From the NCBI RefSeq assembly GCF_014839805.1, contig NC_051140.1:11243826-11307825 (forward strand): 64,000 nucleotides of DNA, given 5' to 3'. The number at the start of each line of letters is the position of its first letter. Positions within the stretch are counted from its first letter, which is position 1. Source of the DNA: Manduca sexta (lineage: Eukaryota; Arthropoda; Insecta; Lepidoptera; Sphingidae). Made by a program: the position numbers and the translations under genes. The notes beneath the pieces were generated by a model that was not told the DNA's origin, ran no database searches, and saw only the letters and a program-made list of their open reading frames with translations. Shown here piece after piece: positions 1 to 9,000 of this stretch.

Positions 1-69
1 AGCAATTTAGAGGACGACATATACCCACAGGACATTTAGCATATTCTTCATTCCTTGGACATTCTGGAG
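1..69 (-). CDS. Gene A exon 15: start of TIL domain 13 (cut by window edge)
   Basis: After acceptor TTTTACAG the frame reads TPECPRNEEYAKC…CRPLNC up to the edge. Four cysteines in TIL spacing are visible. The gene continues to the left. Confidence 0.8.
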
Positions 70-3000
70 CTGTAAAATATAAAATAGAATAATTTATACC
101 TGCATTCAAACCACTAAAAAGTTCTTAATTTTAATTAAAATACTTACTACAATCTTTAGGTGGGACACATTTTCCTCGTGCTTTATCGTATAAATATCCC
201 TTTTTGCACTGACAACCGTTTATTTCACAGATATCGGGGCACGCTACATTTTTTTTACCCTTATCGGAGCAACTGTTTCCGCAGAATCCACAGCCAGGTT
301 TGGCGTTCGGGTCACCACGACATGATGCTGAAAGCATTTTGTAGTTATATTCTTTATCATTCGATTTGAATCATAATAGATTAAACGGCCTATCATAAAT
401 ACTTGCAATACGTTGCTTATTTAATCAGATCTCTCTGTCTGTCTGTCTGTGGACTAAAAGGTCCTGAGTTTGAATCCCAAGGCGGGCTTTTTAGTACCAC
501 TGTCACACACAGAACTGCTGAGAATGTATAGTTTAGTTCTTCGTGAATGGATTTTTGAAAATTGCGTAACCTCTGCTCTAAATCTACGTACTTACTTGGA
601 AAAGTTGACATCGTAATAATAATTTTTCGTTTCTGCAAATTTTCATAAATACCTAGTAACCACTGACTATCAGGCAAGTCATTTAAATCCTCTATAAAAT
701 CGAAACTAAGTATGTTGAGAAAGACTACTTACGGCATTGGTTCACGGGAATGCAAACACCCTTATCATTTCTGACGAAACCGTCGATACACACACATTTT
801 GGCTTTCCAAAACATTTGGAGCCTGCCGAAATTCTCGGGCAAGGTATCGAGAATCCCAGTTGCGTGCAGTTCTCTGGTCTACATGATGGCACAGGACATT
901 TTTCATATCGTTCGTTCATACCGCATTGTGGTTCTAAAATATTAGAATTAAAAATTACGTTACATAAATCAGACTATAGTTCATTAATTTACATTTTAAA
1001 CCTAAAAATATATGATACTAAAATACTTCTCCTAAACACTGCTCGGTTACGAGGTTGAACAATCTGCTCATTACGTACTTTGGGAGTGTGGTCTCTGCCA
1101 TGAAGAGCGCAACATCATGTTAAATAGTATGCAAATAACATCTGGGGTTGTATACTACATGGACCTTGTTGAGACTAGACGGAATTTCCGTGCTTTCCGG
1201 CGTTTTTTCCATGCCTATTGTAATAAAATCTAACAGCTCATGTGATAGGACCCTTTCATTTAATTTTATCCGTGGTGCTTTATAACTAGCTTATCTAGTT
1301 GTAAACGTCCCTATTCTTGAGGTTAAATCGCCACCTTACATCATGATTTTGTCACCCGCATTGCTCTGGAGGAAAGTGGACAATTAATATTTCCAACTCC
1401 TCCCTATCTTTCTATTTGATTAATTTCGTTGCGGGATAATGACATATTAGTTTTCCCTGAGACTCGCCGAGCTTCACTGCTCGGTGTCATAAAATGCGTG
1501 CCACTGCTGATCCTGGCTTACAGGAGTTGTAGTGGTGGGTGTGAGGGCGGGAAAGTCTAAACACTGCTCGATTTTTTCATGATATTAGCACTTTATATGC
1601 CCCCCTCATTACAAATTATTTTTATGTTAAGCTAAAGTATTCATACCTTTACACCTCGCAATCGGTATGCAAGTGTTGTTTTTAGCTCGTGCATATCCTT
1701 TTTCACAGTAACATTTTTTGTTGCACTGAATGTTTTGTATAGGGCAGCGATCTTGGTCTTGTGTTTCGATTTTATCACACTCATTGTCACATGCACCGCC
1801 GCAAGTATAATATTCGAAATCACCAGTACATTTCACTACGAACACAATAAATTAATAACAATTTAGAAATTTCAGTATTTAATTAAATAAACTCTTATTA
1901 TCATTTATAATATATCTTCTAAACGATTTGTTGATGACCATGAATGATTAGGAATCGTAAAAAATATATTGCTGTTATATAAATTGTCAATATCTTGTGG
2001 AGAATATTATGTACTTACAACAATTGGCTTTTGATATGCACTCTCCAATTTTGTTTCTGAAGAAACCTTTTTTACATCGACATGCAGGCTTGCAATACTC
2101 TGCTGATGAATTTAATGGGATTGCTGGACAAGGATAGAATTTCCCAATGCTTTCACAAGTTTGTGGTGGACAAGGTGATGGACATTTATCGTAATATTCA
2201 TTAGGCCTCTTGCAAGCTGAAATTTATTGATTTCCATTAGTTACTTAATATAATAATAATAATATCTGTATTATATACTATCCCACTGCTGGGCGTGGGC
2301 TCCTCTACTACTGAGAGGGCTTAGGCCTTAGTTAGTAGGATTGGTAGACTTCACACACCCTCGAAAATTCTTAATAGAGAACTTCTCAGGTAAGCAGGTT
2401 ACCTCACGATGTTTTCCTTCACCGTTAAAGCAAGCGATAATTCACCAAGAATACACACATATTTTTTTAGAAAAAACAGATGTATGTGCCCTTGGGATTT
2501 GAACGTGCGGATATTCGTCTCGGCAGTCCGTTCCACAACCAACTAGGCTATCGCCGCTTTTTCTGAGTTATCCCATAAATATTACAAATGCGAAAATATT
2601 TGAAAATGTTTTTAATGTAAGAAGTAAACGCATCTAAACATTTAAACGGATTTGAATCGAATTTGGCTCTTGAATGCACCATATCGTGTATTAACATATA
2701 CTTTTTATTCCGGTAATTTGCTACCATGGGAAAAAACGATTTTATTTTAAATGGATGGTGCTGGCTGTTCAGATTTTCTGGATGGTCCTATAAATCGCCA
2801 CATTGTTTTAGGAACTGTTGTAGCATCGTAACGAGACAAAAAATTCACGTGGACAAAGCCGCGGGCAGCATCTAGTTTTATAATATAACTATGAGTTCAT
2901 ATAAATATTAAAAATTCTTACGTCTGCATTGATCCTTTGGTATACAAGAGCCATTGTCAGCTCGCAGGAAGTCTTTTTTGCAAATACAGCCCTTAATGCA

Positions 3001-6000
3001 AGATTCAGGTCTAAGTTTAATGCAGGGTATTGGTTTTGCTAACTGTGAACAATTTTTTGCTTGACATCCACCATTAATACAGGTGGAGTAAACCTCATGT
3101 TTGTCTTCTCTACAATATGGAGCTGAAAAAATAAAACTAGATTGAGGACTTTCTTAAGCCTACTTAAGAGTGATAGCGTTGTGAATACTGCCTCAACAAT
3201 ATTTTTAACGATCACGATATAAATTTTGATGGATATCGATTAAATTCGGCACACAAGTAGATCCAATCTCATGCGCTTCTATGGATATTGATTTTGGAAA
3301 AGATTTTGCGCTGGCGCTGATGAAAAGCCAATTCATTATACGCATACTTACTACATTGTTTAGGGGGGACACATTGTTTTTCGTTATCATCGTAATAGTA
3401 ACCGTCTTTACAGTCACAACCGTCGGGATAACATATTCTTTTGCACGGACGAGGATATCCAAATAAGTCCGAGCAATGTTTGTTGCAGTTGACGCCGCAA
3501 CCTGGTTTCGCGTTGGGATCACCACGGCATGTTGCTGCGAAAAATAAATTCTAATTCAGGCATTCTACTATTGAAGCAAGTAAGTTACTATCTGTAATAT
3601 GGTTTAATATCTTCCAAATATTTGCAAAATAAACCCGCCATTGTAGCCGGGCAATACGTTTTTGAAAAAGTTTTTTTTTTAAACTTTTTTTTCAACACAT
3701 TTAAGGTTACTAATCGAAAGTATGACGAATTTGTAATCTTTTAAAGATTAAATTGTTTTTCAACATTCACATTCGTAAGAAAATATAAATAATTCTTTCA
3801 TTTAATGATGTGACCTTGATAACAAACTACAACTACAAATGGCAGGTTACAGCGAAAAATGTGTATGAACAGTTATTCAAACAATGTAACTAATTAAATA
3901 AACTACAAAGCAGTCATGCCAGTAGCAAATCATAAAATAACAGGTTAAAATATATTTAGTATATTATTTTCACGTATTGGGTATTCGTAAAAAGAAAAGC
4001 AAAATATAACTTACGACACTTTTCTTTAAGGATGCATACGCCCTTATCATTCCGAAGGTAACCGTCTTTGCAGAGACAACCTTCAGTGCAGTTCTTGCTA
4101 TCTTCCTCACAAACTATGTCGAATCCCAAAGCAGAACACTTATTTTTTTCAGCGCAGTTTTTGGTAATGCATTTTTTATAAACTTCGTTAGCGCCACACA
4201 CGGGACCTGATATTTTATTAAAATATAGATTAATTGCGATCAAATCTAAATTCTAATAATATTAATAAAAACATAAATTATCATTATCTTGACACTGAAG
4301 CCACAGTAAGGTCCATTATCGCTATACATATTATTATAATACAAATAAACATACTACTCACTGCAATCTTTAGGAAGAACACATTTCCCTTTATTTGCGT
4401 CATATACATATTCTTTTTTGCAATCGCACCCGTTTAATATGCAGCTTAAGGGGCAAGCTATAGGACCCTTCTTGTAGTTAGAACACTGTCTACATCTCGA
4501 ACCACAACCAGGCTGTGCATTTTCGTCGCCACCGCATGATGCTAGGGGAATACAAAAAATTATATAACTTTATGTTAACATTTTCGTAAACCGCTATGAA
4601 AAAATAATAACGTTTTTATATAAATTGGTCAATAATTTTAGCTCTAAGTCTAGCCGGTAATCATATTTTAACCGTAAACACATATAGTATGCTAACAAAA
4701 CCCAGTCACAAGTACTATTGCGCAAACTATAATTTTAATAATACGATTAACTGACAGGATTGCAAGATCAAAATATTTTATGAAATATTTTTTTGTCATC
4801 GTTAGTTATTTGGATGATGTATTTCCTGAACTTTTTTTGCTAAATCAATATATCACTTGTCTAAAGTATGATTTTAGAAAAACATACTTACGGCATTCTA
4901 AGCTAGATACGCAGACTCCTTTGCTGTTTCTTAAAAATCCACTTTTACAAACGCATCCTTTTATACACCTTTTAGGCTCAACACAAGGCACTGGGAAACC
5001 TAATTGAGAACAATTCCTCGCATCGCAACCGCTGTTCATACATGTTGAAAATGTTTCGTTCTTCTTGCACGGAGTCGCTGTAAACATAAATAATATCACA
5101 CTTTTAGAGTTATTGTCATCACTCCTAAAATTTTAGAAGTTTGTATTTCAAGAGAATACTGTTAAAGCCCCCCCCTGAATTTTCTAAAAAAATACGTGTG
5201 TATTCTTTGTGAATTATCGCTCGCTTTAATGATGAAGGAAAACATCGTGAGGAAACCTGCACACCAGAGAAGTTCTCTATAGGAATTTCGAAGATGTGTG
5301 AAGTCTAGGCCAGCGTGGTGGACTAAGGCCTAATCCCTCTCAGTAGTAGAGGAGGCCCGTGCCCAATAGTGGGGCAGTATTTAATACAGGGCTGATATTA
5401 TTATTGTTAAAGCCCAGTAAACACCAAAAAAATACAAAATGAGTCATTATGTCTTTTTTGATGTATTTTAAACTTTTCAATGGTCTAATCAATTAAGCAG
5501 ATTTAATAGTATAAGGCAAAATAATTAGTGCAAAAATGCCTCGCTGGGGTAGTTATATTAAGGTACGACTGCAGTGCTATAGTCTTGAGTTCGAACCCCG
5601 GGTCGGCCAAAGTGATATCGGGTTTTTTTCACAGTATCAACCCGGACTTTGAAATCTGTGCCCAATATGGCGGTAGGTTCGTCGCCTGTTACAATTTAGG
5701 AATGAATGCACATAGCGGAGAGTGCGTGCATTAGTTGCGCCTCTTCCTCCCCTTTGGGGATAAAAGGAGTAAATGTGTGCATGTAGTACACAATGTCTTT
5801 TGTCAAAATTGACAAATTAAATCTCAATCAATAATCATTATCAGCCTCAGAAATTACCGACTGACTTGTTAAAATCATTCGCATTCAGAGACTCCCTACA
5901 ACTTTAAAAGATCGTCTGTCCACCTTGCAAATGGACAAATGCTACGCCTGCTGGTACGTATTTGCTACTAGCACTTCAGCTTGCTAATGCTGGGCTATGT

Positions 6001-9000
6001 CAGTGACTTCCATTATTCTACGAATCGCCTTTCTTTCTGATCTTATCACGTAGAGAACTGTCCGTCATAGTTGTCTCTATAGCTCATTGTATGACTAACG
6101 CAGCCCAAAGGCAAGGTCACATATCAGGTGTCGTGTGGCCGTCAATCATTGCGATGATATGCGAATTTAATTTGTTCGTATTCACACTTATTAAGTTCAT
6201 TTTATGATATAAATAGAGGTTACAACGCTAAGTTATAATCTCTATTTATATCATAAAATGAAATAGGACTTACAATAATGGCTCCAATATTCTCCATGAA
6301 GAGACTTAGCGAAGACCATTTAAGCACAGTAACAAAATAGGATTCGAATTTTTATACGATGTTTCCTTAAAAACATGTTTTATTTAGGTCTCTATAATTC
6401 TAAACATATATCCTCTGACTGTAAAATTAAAATATATATTAATAACAAGAATACATACTGCAATCTTTTGATAGTACACATTCTCTTGTATTATCGTCGT
6501 AGAAGTATCCTGGTTTGCAATCACAAGCGTTAAGGAGACATTTCAAAATGCATGGCCCAGGTTCTTTTCCAATGGATGAACATCGTTGGTTACAATACAT
6601 TCCACAACCTGCTATAGCGTTGGGGTCACCTCTGCATGAAGCTAAAACAAGATAATACCTAATATTTACACAGGGTCATTTTGACCGAATGTTACTAAAT
6701 AAAACTACATACTTATTTACAATAAGTTACTCGAACTGTTAAAGAAAAATAAAAAAGGGAAATTCCAACCAAAATAAATCCCCCCGAGGCAATTCTTGTA
6801 CGCTTGGTCTCTACACCAAATGCACGCCCATGCATGGGGGCAAACTTGCCGCGACCCTAGGCGCACAGCTCGTGCGTATGCCTCTTGGTTGCTAAGTTCA
6901 AATTGAGGTCTGTCTAAGGGTTCGTGAACATTTCCCTTCCCTTCCTTCCAACCATCCTAAAAACTCCTCTTCCTTCCCTCTATCCCCTCTCTTCTTCCTC
7001 CCGGGCCCTAAGACCGCCTAGCTGGAGGCTACCGAACCTCCAGTGATAGCTGTAGGGCCCACCAACTCATCAAGGGGCTGCCGTGGTTGCTAAGCCGGGG
7101 GATCGCCTGTTCACCATTAGTGGGGTACCCTTAGTGATAACCACGGCAGTTCCACAAAAAAAAAAAAAAAAAAATTAATAAAAAGTAATTTTAATTTTAA
7201 ACGCCCTAATGCCGCTGTTCAAAGAGAATTCGTCTCAGCAGCAACACCACGCATTCAGTCAGAAATACAAATAATGCGCACGCGCTATATTCGGTACTTA
7301 TGATGGTAATGCAGTTTCAATAGTTAAGCCATCAAAGGCAATAAATATATATGTAAACGGTTGGAGTATATGAATCAGTGTGTCTCACAACTTGTCTATT
7401 GTTAAAATACAAAATATATTTAGTTATATATGCGACTTTATTTAAGTAATCATTAAATATTCTCATGCACCTTAACTTATCATAAGTGCAACTATGTTCG
7501 CCTACTTGCTGAACAAAGCATTTTATTTCGAAATAGTACTTTAGTGGATTTTAACATATATGGTGGTCGCTATCAATAAGTAGACAGAATATATTTATGG
7601 TATCACCCAACCGGATAAACCTGTTCACATATATTTATATTTTTTATCCAAACAACGTGTATTTGTTACTTACGACATTTTTTTCTGTCGATGCACTCTC
7701 CTTTATCATTCCTCAAATACCCGTTTTTACAAACGCACCCTGGCTTTCCAGGACACGGCTTATTTTGGTCGATCGAAGTATGATTAATGCCATAACCCAA
7801 TTGCGAACATTTTTGTGGCTCACACAAAGAAGCAGGACAGTTTTCAAATTTTTCGTTTTCACCGCATTGAGGTTCTGAAATGTAGAATCGTATAAATTTG
7901 CTGTCCCAATACATGACTCATAGATCGAAGTAGTTTATAGACTATTGAGATATTTAATTATATAGTAATCTAATTCTTAATATGTGGTAGAAAATTTCTA
8001 ACATAGGTACGTCATTTCATATCGATTTTGCAACTTTGGTAGACTGCAAATTTGACCACATACATTCAGTTACTTTTGGCAAAAAATTCTTTGCAAGTTT
8101 GTGACAGCAAGGTTTTGAGACAAGATCCTAAAACATTTCTGATATATCTATTACATAAATTAATATCTATTTCGAATTCAATAATATTAGAATAAAAAAG
8201 CACCCACCGCATTGATCTCGAGGGATGCAAATGCCAGAAGAGTTCCTAGCGTGACCATCAATACATCGACAACCAGGCTTGCATTTGGGATCGCCAGGCT
8301 GTGGTGGCACAGGACATAGAATCGTTGCTATATTGATATCGCATCTTTGAGGCGGGCACGTTGGCAGGCATTCATCAAATATTTCATTCGGGCCCTTGCA
8401 TTTCATAACTGAAATTATATAAATGTGCGTCTAATAGATTGCACCCAAAACAAATTGCGCGTGAGTTTATTCACCTGCAGCATTGTTCAAAAATCGCGTA
8501 GTTTTAAAAATACATAATATTACGTGTCCATCGTAAAATAAATTTTAATATATAAAAGTAGTTACATGCGATAAATGTATCGCGTTACTAAACGTACAAC
8601 TCCGTGATGAGCCGCAGACTGCATTGCTGCTTGCGGTCGCGGCCTCTTCTATTCCGTGATAGACTGCAAGCTGCACATGCCGTGGCTGCAGGAGCCTTAT
8701 TCTCTATCCCGCACGTTATTTTAACAGTGCGTAACAAGAACGTAACACAACGCATCATGTTTAGGACTATAGAAATTTGACTTACAGAATACCATTCCAC
8801 GCACATTTCTCGAAGATAACATGACACGGCCGCGTTACGCGTTTACACTATCATACAGAATAAGGGCTCAGGTCTCAGTCGTTTCCATAGGTTTTACCAT
8901 TATGTCAGATATATTAGCAATCTCACTAATTTTTGTTGATGGAAAATTTCGAAAAACATAATTAGAGATCGCATAATTTTAATAAGGACGAATTTTTAAC

